Shown piece after piece: positions 24,739 to 36,179 of a stretch of DNA of 64,000 bases (position 1 is the stretch's first letter; each line of letters starts with the position of its first letter). The notes under the pieces are model-generated. The model saw only the letters and a list, made by a program, of their open reading frames with translations, was not told the origin of the DNA and did not search any database. The DNA is taken from positions 40,863,558 through 40,927,557 of the forward strand of contig CM049310.1 of assembly GCA_026874595.1 (NCBI GenBank), written 5' to 3'. The position numbers were made by a program, and so were the translations under genes. This stretch comes from Sipunculus nudus. Its lineage: Eukaryota > Annelida > Sipuncula > Golfingiida > Sipunculidae.

Positions 24739-25437
24739 CACAATTCCTTATGCTAGCTTCACACATACACAAACATAAACTCCTTTACCTACACATACAC
24801 AGAGTTATTAATCAATGCAAACATACTAGCTACGATTATCAACTCATACTGTATGTATTTGATTGCACGTCGTAAAGGAGGAAGCACATACATGCGCACA
24901 CGCATACACATAAATGAAAACTGTTTACACCTTAGCACGCACGCTTAACAAACCAATACGCACACACGTATTTTCATATATTAAACAAATACAATCACTG
25001 CTAAAGTAATATTTAGATCAGTGCATGGACCAACCCATAAAAAGAACCTCGCATAAACTCTTCTCTGACCTACATTCATTCCTTAACCTGTACCCATGCA
25101 CGCAGGCGAGTATGTTCTTTATTGAGTTTTTTTTTTCAGACTATTCTGAAACACCTTAAAAATTGATTGCAATTAAAATGACCTTGTAGAGTGTCCTAAA
25201 ATTTTAGGAATAGCTCTTAATTTTAGGTTTCCAAACAAGTTGATACCCAATGTCCACAAACTATTAAACAGAGGTAGTGCTTTCACCCATGCGTGTTTTC
25301 TAGTTTCCCGTGTAAGAATAAATTAAAATGATACAGACAACAACAAATTTTCTTCTTTATTTGTTATATTGGTTAAATCTTACTGTGGGTATATAATTAT
25401 TCGTGGACCGTTTCATTGAAAAGATTTCGCGGTCCAG

Positions 25438-25500
25438 ACACCCCAGGGGTGGGGCCAGGATTTAGGATAAGGAGGGGCAAACCCAGGAGGACATATGACA
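25438..25500 (+). mobile_element. fragment of the GGATCC hAT-like family
   Basis: GGCCAGGATTTAGGATAAGG matches the interior next to the ends of copies A and B. The far end is not visible. Confidence 0.4.
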
Positions 25501-25890
25501 AAACCTAAATAAGGTCCCTAGGTCTGAAAAAAGGGACACAAACCGTAAACATTGGTCTGAAATCCTTTAAAAAAGGTTGCGGCACCAACATGATATGTTT
25601 AACCAAAACTTTTTGAGAGGGCTTAAATACCAAGTAACCAAGTATGTACTTCATTATTAAAATGAAATTTTTGAAATCATCAAATGTCTCATGCACACTC
25701 GGGCATAAAGGATCTGATTAAAGCCCTTCAAGGTCCTACGTGCTTAATGGGCTGGTGAATTTTTAAAATCATGGTTAACGTATGGAATGTCGAACAGAGG
25801 TTTTTCAGAGGAAAACAAGTTTTTGTAGAGTTTCCATGACCTATGTGAATTAATTCTATGATAGATTTTCCACATTATTTTCAATTGGTG

Positions 25891-25966
25891 CAAGTTTAGT
25901 CCAGAACTTGACGTTGAGTGACGGGCCTTTTTTAGACCCGTCAGCGTCCAGTTCTGGACTCAAGTT
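25891..25966. repeat. long hairpin (inverted repeat with about 35-nt arms)
   Basis: Arms at 25,891-25,927 and 25,934-25,966 pair almost completely around a 6-nt spacer, with TTTAGTCCAGAACTTGACG opposite GTCCAGTTCTGGACTC. It lies next to the minisatellite that follows. It could be a tiny foldback element, a pair of fused transposon ends or a small-RNA precursor. No evidence separates these. Confidence 0.75.
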
Positions 25967-26069
25967 CCTTTAATTGTCTCAGCATAAGATTCAACTGATA
26001 TAACATATGGGTTCTGGAAATGACCTTCAATTTTTTTCTCAGAGCAGAGTACACTCAAAGATTCTTTCC

Positions 26070-27165
26070 AGAAAAGATCCACCCGCGTTGGTACAGATAT
26101 TATATTATCCACTCTGGTACGAAGAACATGCTGAGGTGCAAGGATGATTCGATCGACTAAGTACAATATAGCGGGGACCGAATTAGTACAAAGAAGATTT
26201 AATCCCTTGGAACAAGTATAAATCGTTCCGCTTTGGTAAAAGTAAGAATCGATCCACTTAAGTTCAGTGAAGAGTCGATCCGCTTTGGTACAAATAAATA
26301 TCGGTCGGTTTTGGTACAAGGAAGAGTCGATCCGCTTTGCTACAAGGAAGAGTTGATCCGCTTAAGTTCAATTAAGAATCGATCCGCTTTGGTACAAGGA
26401 AGAGTCTATCCGCTTAGTTCAAAGAAGAGTCGATCCGCCTAGGTACAAGTTAGAGTCGATCATCTTAGGTTCAATGAAGAGTCGATCCGCTTAGGTTCAA
26501 TGGAAAGTCGATCCGCTTGGTTCAATGAAGGCTCAAGCCGCTTTGGTACAAGGAAAGGTCAGTCCGCTTTGGTTCAATGAAGAGTCGATCCGCTTTGGTA
26601 CAGTGAAGAATCGTTCCACTTAATTTCAATGAAGAGTCGATCCGGTTTGGAACACGAAAGATTTGAACAGTTTAGGATCAATGAAGAGTCGAACCGCTTC
26701 GGTACAAGGAAGAGTCGATCCGCTTCGGTACAAGGAAGAGTCATCCCCTTGCTTCATTGAAGAGTCGATCCGCTTTAGTACAAAAAAGAGTCGCACCACT
26801 TGGGTTCAATAAAGAGTCGATCCGCTTAGGTTAAATAGAGAGTCGAACCGCTTAGGTACAAGAAAGAGTCGATCCGCTTATGTTAAATGAAGAGTCGATC
26901 CACTTTGGTTCAAGGAGGAGTCGATCTGCTTAGGTTCAATGAAGAGTCGATCCGCTTAGTTCAATGAAGATTCGATCCGCTTTGCTACAAGGTGAGTCGA
27001 TTCGTTTTAGTTCAATGACGAGACGATCCGCTTTGGTACAAGTATGAATCGATCAGCTTTGGTACCAGGAAAGTCGATCCGCTTTGTGAGAAGGAAGAAA
27101 CGATCCGCATTGGTACAAAGAAGAATCGATTCGCTTTGGTACAAGGAAGAGGTGATCCGTATACT
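26070..27165 (+). repeat. 26-27-bp minisatellite (GAGTCGATCCGCTT unit)
   Basis: About 35 imperfect copies of a unit like AAGAGTCGATCCGCTTTGGT plus ACAAGG or TCAATG. Two endings alternate, TTTGGTACAAGG and TTAGGTTCAATG. The left 150 bp is more degraded. It is not a CRISPR: there are no unique spacers. The reading frame across it gives repeated peptides but has stops. Confidence 0.9.
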
Positions 27166-27323
27166 CAGATATAAACGCGACATACTATTTACTGTTTGTG
27201 CGTCTCCCTTTTCTTTAAACCCTTATTTTTTACCCCATATATCTGTTTAAATCATGTTGTAAGGAGAGACACTGAGGTTTAGCTTTCTAATTTATGCTCA
27301 GCTTTGTGATGTTTATATAGCTC

Positions 27324-27328
<5 letters not shown>

Positions 27329-27389
<61 letters not shown>
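27329..27389. repeat. (TA)n microsatellite
   Basis: About 60 bp of pure TA beside the hammerhead-like segment. Confidence 0.95.
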
Positions 27390-27392
<3 letters not shown>

Positions 27393-27399
27393 GGTAGTG

Positions 27400-27545
27400 T
27401 TACCCTCCGATGTAAAGTGCTCTATGGCCTACAGACTAGGCCAGAGCGGTATAACTCTGGAGAAAAACAACACGGTTAATTCACAACAGTCTGTTTCACG
27501 GGATGCGACCCGATCATCAGGTGAATGTGGTTAGAATAAATCTAA
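27400..27545 (-). ncRNA. hammerhead-ribozyme-like motif (Penelope-type?)
   Basis: On the minus strand CTGATGA (27,520-27,514) is followed by a CGGG/CCCG stem with a 6-nt loop, then GAAAC (27,497 down). ACAGACT (27,494-27,488) can pair with AGTCTGT (27,437-27,431), which is followed by A, giving a GUA cleavage-site pattern. A perfect CCAGAG/CTCTGG hairpin lies in the loop. Stem I pairing is poor and the first stem II pair is U-U, so activity is doubtful. Penelope-like retroelements are known to carry such motifs. Confidence 0.4.
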
Positions 27546-27597
27546 CGGCGTGGTTTGAAAAGCCGAGACTTTACAAGATTACGACATTATGCTTATG

Positions 27598-27650
<53 letters not shown>
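27598..27650. repeat. (TA)n microsatellite
   Basis: TA repeat with one TTTA interruption. Confidence 0.95.
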
Positions 27651-27653
<3 letters not shown>

Positions 27654-27659
27654 CATACA

Positions 27660-29380
27660 CATATATTTAGCACTTTTTCAGGAAGTTCATGATCAAATCC
27701 CGTTATTCATATTATCACATAACCTCGATTGTCTGAATGTTCCTGAGAGGAAATTTAAATATCCTATCAATATAAAAAGATCCGCAAATATAATAGCAGA
27801 TATGATTAACTCCCAGTGTCTGAGCCACATCATGTCATTTTCATCTCATTATGATAAAAGCTAATCTGTGTCGTTACATGCACTACGGTCAATCAGTGTG
27901 TCCTGTTACCGAGGTTTTACCACGTATATTTGAATTATACATAAATATAATATCTTCTGTGCATTCGTGACGCTCAATTTCCTTCATTTTAACATCAGTT
28001 TTGCACGTTAATTCTGTCTTTTCTAAAATATTTTTGGCACAGACCCTGCTTGTTTCATAGTAATCCGGTTACACAAATCGTCACTGTAACAAAATAACTA
28101 TATATGTAATGCTTCTTTTATATAAGCTTTACAGCCACCCTTTACTTCCCGCGAGAGTGTAGTTTTCAGACTTATGAGTATACACACAAGGCTATGTGTG
28201 TATCTTCCTGCAGGGCCATCACTCCTATAGATGTCATGCTAATTTTCGTAAAGAATAATGATTTGTCTGGACCAAATTCTGATGAATTATTATGTGTAAT
28301 TGGGAGTTACCAGAAGAGTCACCTCGTCTGTCACCACATTCCTGCGTCTGCCCCGTGCCAGCCGAAAGTGGTACGGGGTTTGTCCCTGGTGGCGAAGGGA
28401 CTCTTCCGTTGAATTCAGTGGCGCAATTCTCACCTTATTGTGGTCAAGTAATTAATACTACACTGCATACACGTGAACAATAAACGTGTACCAACTCTCA
28501 TAAACAGGGTGGTACAATATTATCTGTTTTACTCGTCAACACTGGCACAACATTAATTGTTGACGACGGTAAATCCAGGACATCATCTGGGAAAAGGTTA
28601 TTTTTTTATAAAGACAATAAAGGTGTGTTTCCATATCTACCAAGGTGGCCTTCCACAAAAAGATAGTGAAGTGACGTCATTTTACACTGAATCCATCAGT
28701 TCACGCAGAACCTAAGCTCTTATGGCGATTTCCACGCATATACGCACACATACGCATATACGCTGACGGACACATGGAAACGCCCTAATTACAAATCATA
28801 TGATCGATTTTTCAAGCATATATGCATATACGCGCACATGCAGAGAAACACCCCTTAATGCCGCAGATGTATGCAGTCACCGGGCGATCATTGGAGCCCC
28901 CTCCACTGACCCCCCCCCCCCCCCCCTCCCCCCCCCCCCCCCCGATATAACACTCGCAACTGATAATGGTGGAAATCTTTCTCAAATTGCCCATGTATAC
29001 GGCCTAGAAAATCATGGCAATATAAAAAATAACAGGTGCAAAACTGTGCCGTAGGACTAAATTGTGCCCAAATATATATTAATTTATTTCTAGACATAAT
29101 CATAAATAAACATCCAAAAAGAAATAGACTATATTATTTATTATGTAACAAGCTCTATATAATTAATATTGTAACAGGCTCATTGTTCACTTGTGTGCGT
29201 GTGTTAATATATAAGTATATACAAATAGAGTGCTATATCGACTCGAAAATTGTGCCATTAACAAACAAAGAGTGCCAGTTTAAACATAGCTGATGGGGTT
29301 CTACTGCCGATTTGCTGCCTATGAGTATCCCTGTCATGTTGTAGACAAAGGTATAACCATTCAATATAACAACAACTTAT
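27660..29380. other. intergenic, unassigned, with poly-C tract
   Basis: No gene recognised. A poly-C/T tract of about 35 nt lies at 28,909-28,943. The stretch 28,290-28,440 has higher GC and could be part of a short interspersed element. Confidence 0.5.
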
Positions 29381-29384
29381 TATT

Positions 29385-30405
29385 GAAAGTACTTTGAAAG
29401 TACTCGGTACTCAAATGAATAATTCATGAGTACTTTTGGGTATTTCATGTATCATTTAAATTTCTAGTTCAAATTTCTTTTCTGTCAATAGTAATATTAC
29501 TGTTACTAACTTTGAAAACCCGTAACATTATATTAATATTACATATTACTATCGCCTCATTCCTTGTTGTAATATGCCACTGATGTAACTGTTGTTAATA
29601 CTCATAAATTATTACACATGATGAATGACATGGTAAGTCTGTCAGATATGTTGTTTTATACTATTTTCACGTATACCGGTAGTCATTAAATATCTTCATT
29701 AGGTAGAGCCACATATTATTCATAAGTTGATATTATATAAATAATAACATATGGTTGTTATTACTATTGTTATCATTATTGTTATTTTTTTTATTATTAT
29801 ATGATAACATATGGTTAACATATGGTTATGTGCTTTATACAATGTCAGTGAGATTTCCTTTAACAATATAACTTTATATATTAATTTTATATAACTTTTT
29901 ATGTTGTAGTTTCTGAACATTCCAACTAGTATTTTGAATGAGCATAATAAAACCATTAAGTAAATTGTATATCTTGTCCTGGCTAAGAAATATATTTTTG
30001 AGATTCTTCAGTACCAGTAGTTTCTTCAATGCAAACGGTCTACTATAATGCTTTGGTATATTTCAACTGTATATGGCCTGTTTATATGCCCTAGAGTTTG
30101 CATTTCGCCTCATTAATTTGATAAGGCATAACAAAACATTGTATATATTTTTATTTTGTCCTGGGTATTTCATTAATATGAAAAATTTTAACTTTGTGAG
30201 TATATATTTAATTTAATAACATCATTAAACAAGTTTGGTTACAAAAAGTACTCATTAAAGTACTCATGAGTACATTTTGAGTACTCGGTACTCGTACTCG
30301 AGTACTTTTAAAAAAAGCGCAAAAGTACTCATACTTGTACTCGAGTACTTTTAAAGTACTCAGTACTCATACTCGAGTACTTTAAAAGTACTCGGACCCA
30401 ACTCT
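29385..30405. mobile_element. hAT-like non-autonomous remnant with GTACTCGAGTAC ends
   Basis: Both ends are built from GTACTCGAGTAC/AAAGTACTC words (29,390-29,450 and 30,245-30,395). The right end closes with GGACCCAACTCTG, the complement of CAGAGTTGGGTCC, a hAT-type terminus. The left terminus is eroded. The interior is AT-rich and non-coding. Confidence 0.5.
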
Positions 30406-31027
30406 GATGTATCCCAGATAACACAGGCACAGGAAACGTCATGCGTAGCCTGGACACCATTCCCAATGGTTCACAAAAATTAATGCAAAAATTATGGTAT
30501 GGCGCTTAGATTATCTTGAATATAACTAGCATTTTAACCACTGGCTATAGATATAATAAATAAAGTAGCCACCCATACAATATGATAAAACTATAGATGT
30601 CTGCAATCGCCAAGAATAAAGGTCCCGCCGTCTCCCACTGGGGGGGGGGGGGGGGCTTCATAAATATCCTTTTGATAATAAATAAGACTATGACAAGCTT
30701 TATCAAATTATGAAATTATTGGGACGTGGGGGTTGGTGGTAAATCATCAAAATGAACTGACTAGTACGTAATGTCCCCCAGCATTCATCTGGATATCTGT
30801 AAAGACAAGGTAGTTTTTCTTTCCACGTGTTTAAACGCAACAAAAAGTTTTCTGAAATATTTAATTATCTGATGACCTACAGGTAATATTACCTATTTCC
30901 TTGATGACTTATGAGGCTTCTCAGTATTACATTTTAATTACCTAATCAATCAGTATATTTCATCTTATCATATGTATTACGAAACACAAATATTTAAATA
31001 TGGAAAGCATAAGGTTTTACCTGTTAT

Positions 31028-31235
31028 AATAAGTAAAATACGTTAAAATACGTACTTCTTCTATTTCTACAAAGTGTCATGATGTCTGTTATACATAAAA
31101 TACGTTAAAATACGTAATTCTTCTATTTCTAGAAAGTGTCATGATGTCTGTTATACGTAAAATGCGTTAAAATACGTAGTTCTTCTATTTCTAGAAAGTG
31201 TCATGATGCCTGTCAACGTAAAATACGATAAAATA
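31028..31235 (+). repeat. 62-bp tandem repeat, about 3.3 copies
   Basis: Units contain CTTCTATTTCTAGAAAGTGT then CATGATGTCTGTTATAC and AAAATACGTTAAAATACGTA. CTATTTCT recurs at 31,061, 31,123 and 31,185, exactly 62 bp apart. Confidence 0.9.
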
Positions 31236-31453
31236 ATATAATTCATTCAATCTATTCAACATTCATGTCAGTTCTAATATTTATAGAAAATGTGCCATTT
31301 TTCGTATTGTTGAACAAATACGCTAAAAGCCTAAATCACTGTATCTGTATTGTAAATTTTATGTAAGATAATTTAGCCATGATCATCCCTTTGACTGATT
31401 CGAATTTAAATAATATTTAAATATTTGGACTAGAAAGCATAAACAATATACTT

Positions 31454-31952
31454 TTAAAGGGCCCGATCACCTATAAAGCATGTTGAGGTTACATGAAACC
31501 TAGCTTCTTCCCTTTAAAATAAATCTGTACCTGCCAAAATATTGCCCAGATCCGTTTGCTTTATCCTGTAAACAAATGTTAAAAACAGTGTACCGGGCGC
31601 GATGAAAGGTGCCATCATAAACACGTTTGGCCGTGTGCACCGCTGAGCCAAAACACGTGTCAATCAGGAGATACCCGGTCTGACTTGGCCCAAAAAATGA
31701 AATACATGTATCTGCTGGCTGAAACACAGCGTGATGCACCTCTTAATCGGACCCCCGGTCACCCTGCCTTGATATGGTAAACAGACTGTGTTTACTAACA
31801 CGCAGAGCCATAACTTGGTGCTAAACAGCCGTATGCGAGGAAATGAGAACATGTGCTGGGATTGTTTTGCTGGGAAACATTTGTATAAAGCAAAACTGAA
31901 CTGATAGTGTGAAAGAATAGCCATAATTTAGCCCCTGGTTGGGTCCCTTTAA
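31454..31952 (+). mobile_element. TTAA-type MITE, copy 1
   Basis: Ends TTAA-AGGGCCCGATCAC and GGTTGGGTCCCT-TTAA, with inverted AGGGMCC termini and TTAA at both borders. About 491 bp between the TTAA copies, no coding capacity. It matches 51,391-51,861 along its length. TTAA duplication is characteristic of piggyBac-type transposition, though the termini do not fit a known family I can name. Confidence 0.75.
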
Positions 31953-32236
31953 CTTTTCAAAAATATGAAGTGACCAACAAAATTAATGAAAAGAGTAAAA
32001 TTATTAATGTACACTTGAATGCTTGGTGAGACATGTGTTTAAAATAATCTTAAAAATTAAAAAAAAAAGAAGAAAATGAAAGCAACTGAAGAGTACTCGG
32101 TACTCGGTGGAGCACAAAATCGTCCTCCAAAGACCATAATGTAACGGAAACAAAAAGATATTTTGCATGAAAGCGTTCTGTAGTGGGATGCAAACACCAA
32201 TCGTTCCTCCAGCGAACGGACATGTTCTCCGATCTC

Positions 32237-32372
<136 letters not shown>

Positions 32373-32657
32373 GTTTGATGGTGTGTGTGTTAGACAGTCA
32401 AGAGTTACAGACAGAGGGACTGACAGGCAGACGTACGAAAGGAATGATGGATCTGAATTCGATAATAACATACAGATAAAGAGTAACAAAAACAAGTAAA
32501 TCCAGTTGAAAACTTCACACCCTTAGCGAGAAGATTAACGGCAAACTGTCATACGTGTGACGTGTTTTAAGATAAGAGTGTACATGCACGTATACACTGC
32601 TATACAGGTAGGGCGTAATGTACTGTGTGTAATATAACAGTGTAATCAAAAACATAC

Positions 32658-33010
32658 CTGTGTGGCATGCGGAGCGTGTCTTGCGCAGTGCTGCACCAGC
32701 CACAGTACCTTATCAACTGCTGATACCTTGATCATCAGTCCAATGTAAGTGTCAACAAAACCGCTGATCTGGTATTCCCGTGACGTAAACGGTTTTAAGA
32801 CGTACATATATGTTCTCCAGATAAAGTAATGAGTTACACGGGGATTCCCTCGTATAAACACTGAACTTCCTGGTCGGTGTCTTATGCATAATACCACATG
32901 ACATTGTATATTTCCGGTTTCCAGGCCGAAACATTTATTTTCAGTAACAAAATTTGCATGTACACAAAAGCACACTCAGGTTTGTATTACATGAGTTGTA
33001 CGAGCTTAAA
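32658..33010 (-). other. exon-like dispersed repeat, copy 1
   Basis: Starts CTTTAAGCTCGTACAA and ends CACACAG|GTATG, a good splice donor. One long open frame ends with IKVSAVDKVLWLVQ and ARHAPHATQ just before that donor. The related copy at 58,855-59,144 ends with IKVSATDKILWLVQ and ARQVPHVIQ at the same kind of donor. Protein family not recognised. It may be an exon of a duplicated gene or a coding scrap of a mobile element. Confidence 0.45.
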
Positions 33011-33456
33011 GACACTGGTTTCAAAGTTCTACATTAATACATACATACATATATTAGACATACATACATTGACACACATGCATATATATATTTATATATA
33101 TGTGTGTGTGTGTGCATACAACGAATACTAGCATTTCTTTATTTATATTTAATAATGTATATAAAAATTAATATAAGGCTCATGTTAGTAATATATCTCA
33201 TACGCGCCGACTTGTCGTCGGAGCCACTGTTTCAAAATATTTGTCTTGTTTGAGTCTTTATAGTGAAATAACAAACTATGAATTGGCTATATACTAGTAT
33301 TCATGGTTGTAGTTTAAATTAGACTTGTATCCATGTTTGGCGGTAGTCATTGTTTTTTTTTTCCTCGACACGACCCATACAGTATGCAAAGTGTCTCGGT
33401 AACCGTTTCGACATTGTGTATAGAGTCGTATCGGTATATCAGTATATTGATACAAT

Positions 33457-33473
33457 CTCTCTCTCTCTCTCTA

Positions 33474-33550
<77 letters not shown>
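33457..33550. repeat. (CT)n(AT)n compound microsatellite
   Basis: CT run passing directly into an AT run. Confidence 0.95.
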
Positions 33551-33553
<3 letters not shown>

Positions 33554-33799
33554 CTGCTATTCAAATTCTGCTTTTACACATTGATATCTACTCTTCACGC
33601 AATTAAAAAACCCTTAATAATGATGTTCATATTATGTTCATATATATACCTAAAACATTGACTTGTTTGATCTAGAGTACTTATATGATAAATATAGGCC
33701 AAACTGTTTTTTCAAAATTGTAAAAAGAAATGAAAGGCCGAAATGATACAATTCGTTCATGAAATTTTCCAGAATATAGCATGAAATTGAATGCTTAAA

Positions 33800-33856
33800 G
33801 TTTATATATATACAAATTCTTTTTAAATAAACTAGTTTTCTGCGGGCCTGAATTTA

Positions 33857-33912
<56 letters not shown>

Positions 33913-33958
33913 AATTCTTTTTAAATAAACTAGTTTTCCGCGGGCCCGAATTTACACT
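33800..33958. repeat. (TA)n flanked by a direct duplication
   Basis: TATACAAATTCTTTTTAAAT plus AAACTAGTTTTC and GCGGGCC occur at about 33,808 and again at about 33,907, on both sides of a TA tract. This suggests slippage or unequal exchange at the microsatellite. Confidence 0.85.
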
Positions 33959-34502
33959 TAGTGCTAACGTTTGTACTCTACAATTTAGGAATTCCATGAT
34001 TCATGTACGAGATATTGCTGTGTCATCAAATTCATAATTTAAAGCAAAGATCATTGTAATAAATGAAGATAAATAGTGGGTTTATTTGTCGTCATGTACA
34101 GATAAAAATAAATAAACAGACCTAGATGTAAGTAAACAAATGTTGGAAATGAAAGGATACGGTTTACGAAGACCGATCTGATAAGATAATAAGAAACGGA
34201 GATGACGTCATTAGATACCGGAATATCCTGGTAGTAGATACCAATCAATAAAGGGGTTTATGTTGACTTCATGACTTTGATTAATAGAAATAAACAAACA
34301 TTGAGGTAATGAAACCATAGTAATAAAATAAAAACACAATATAAAAATACCAATCTAAGCAGTTAAAAGTATGCGAATTTATTTCATTGCTATATCGGCC
34401 TATCTCACAGCGGCGCGTATTTAGTGCTGAATCGAAACCTATAACCATGGGAACGACAAGATCGACGTTTCTTGCCCCATAAGTCACTGGAGAGGCAGGA
34501 CC

Positions 34503-34504
<2 letters not shown>

Positions 34505-34587
<83 letters not shown>
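34505..34587. repeat. (TA)n(GA)n compound microsatellite
   Basis: TA run passing into GA run. Confidence 0.95.
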
Positions 34588-34588
<1 letters not shown>

Positions 34589-34835
34589 ATTACAAAAAGC
34601 TATTTTAAGCCCAATTAACAGGGTGCAGTTGGCATTTCTATATTTAAGTGTAAATAAATTGACTCCACAATAAGATTTCATCATATCCCATTGTCTGAGG
34701 AATGAGAGTATAAACAACATGACATCCAATAATGAGCATTTTATTACCCTTTATGTTTTACCTCTAAGGTTAAGTAAACATATTCCGCGTGCGTTTGTTG
34801 TGTAAATGGAGGATTTCATCCAGATCCCAGACTTT

Positions 34836-36170
34836 GTACTGAATAGACCTGATCCGGAACTCCCTGCCAACTGACCACAGGCCTGCAGGTGGTACAAACA
34901 GTGTCTGATGACCAGAGGCTGTGACTCACAGCAGTAGGCTGGACATATGGCTGTGTGTATGATCTAGGGTCCCTATCACTTAGATTAATCTGTAAATGAC
35001 CATGGATAATTAGAATCAAATGCTACCAGATAGATAACATACGCAACTACTGAAACCACACACAGAAGCCGTGAGATTTAATAAAATCCCAAATTAATAT
35101 CACAGGAGAAATAGATCAGACTGGATACATGTGCTTATCACCTCATGAATGTAAACAAGACAGAGACAGTGTATATATCATGCCTAATTTTTTAACTAGA
35201 TTGTTTTTATCTATCAGTTAGGGAATTAATTGGATTAATGACAGAATTTTGGAAAATATCAGTTATATCTTTCATACATAATGACCTTTAAAGATTAATT
35301 GCCTAACACCTGTTGAGCTTTTAGCACTGGATCCTGAACCACTTGTTGTAAAAGTATTGCAAACAATCAACATATTAAGATAATAAGATAAGCCATAAGC
35401 AGAAATTAAGATAGAAAAAAATGGTCCACATAATGAAGTTATATTATTAAATTGTTGCACTAAGTCATAGTGAAAAATAAATTTAACATTTACTGAAGAT
35501 TTCAACATTTATGAAACAGTTAAGTTCCATTTCCTACTGTCTGACATTGACCAAAAAATTAATAAGGATTTTACCACAGTGATTACTTAGGGTCGTATGA
35601 TGGCACCAAATGGACACAACACAGACATTTCAAATGTATTAAATATATTTCATATGTAAAATGTTCGAATGTAACTCAGTCTCTGATGGGGTGGTTCCCA
35701 TAATGTGTTGGCTCCTCTCTCCCTAAGGTTTAAGACCTCACCTTGTGGTTGAAGATATATCTAGTTTAAATCAACCTGATTGGCCGATTTAAAATATAAA
35801 TTGTAATTTTAAAGAGATTTCAACATAGTTTAGACAAGTTTTTGTAGATTAAGGTACACTTGCCATTAAAACATAAGTCATAGACCTTTTTTTAATAACC
35901 AGTGATGATAACAGGCCGTTTTTCCAACAAACAGAGGCAATCCATCTGCTGACAAATTATCCAGGAATTCCTTCACTCATTTTGTTGAAAAAATAGTGTA
36001 AAAAGAGGCGATTACACTGAAAGTAGCTGACTTTTATAAACAGGGTAAATGCTATATAATATGACCAGGCAGTGCTGGAGCAAGCACTGTTTGTACCACC
36101 AGCAGGCTTAACCTGCCAGATGGCCCTCATTAGTGGACAGTTCCGGAGTAGATCTATTGATTGGCAGGTA
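34836..36170. mobile_element. possible foldback element with about 90-bp inverted ends
   Basis: GGTGGTACAAACAGTG near 34,890 is matched in inverse at 36,085-36,100 (CACTGTTTGTACCACC). Flanking words TCCGGAACT and ATAGAYCT are also mirrored. The arms are imperfect; the roughly 1.1-kb interior is AT-rich and non-coding. Confidence 0.45.
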
Positions 36171-36179
36171 CACATCTGA

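Noticed and set aside
26070-27165. CRISPR-like regular array
   Set aside because: Units are contiguous with no unique spacers, and the DNA is eukaryotic; it is a minisatellite.
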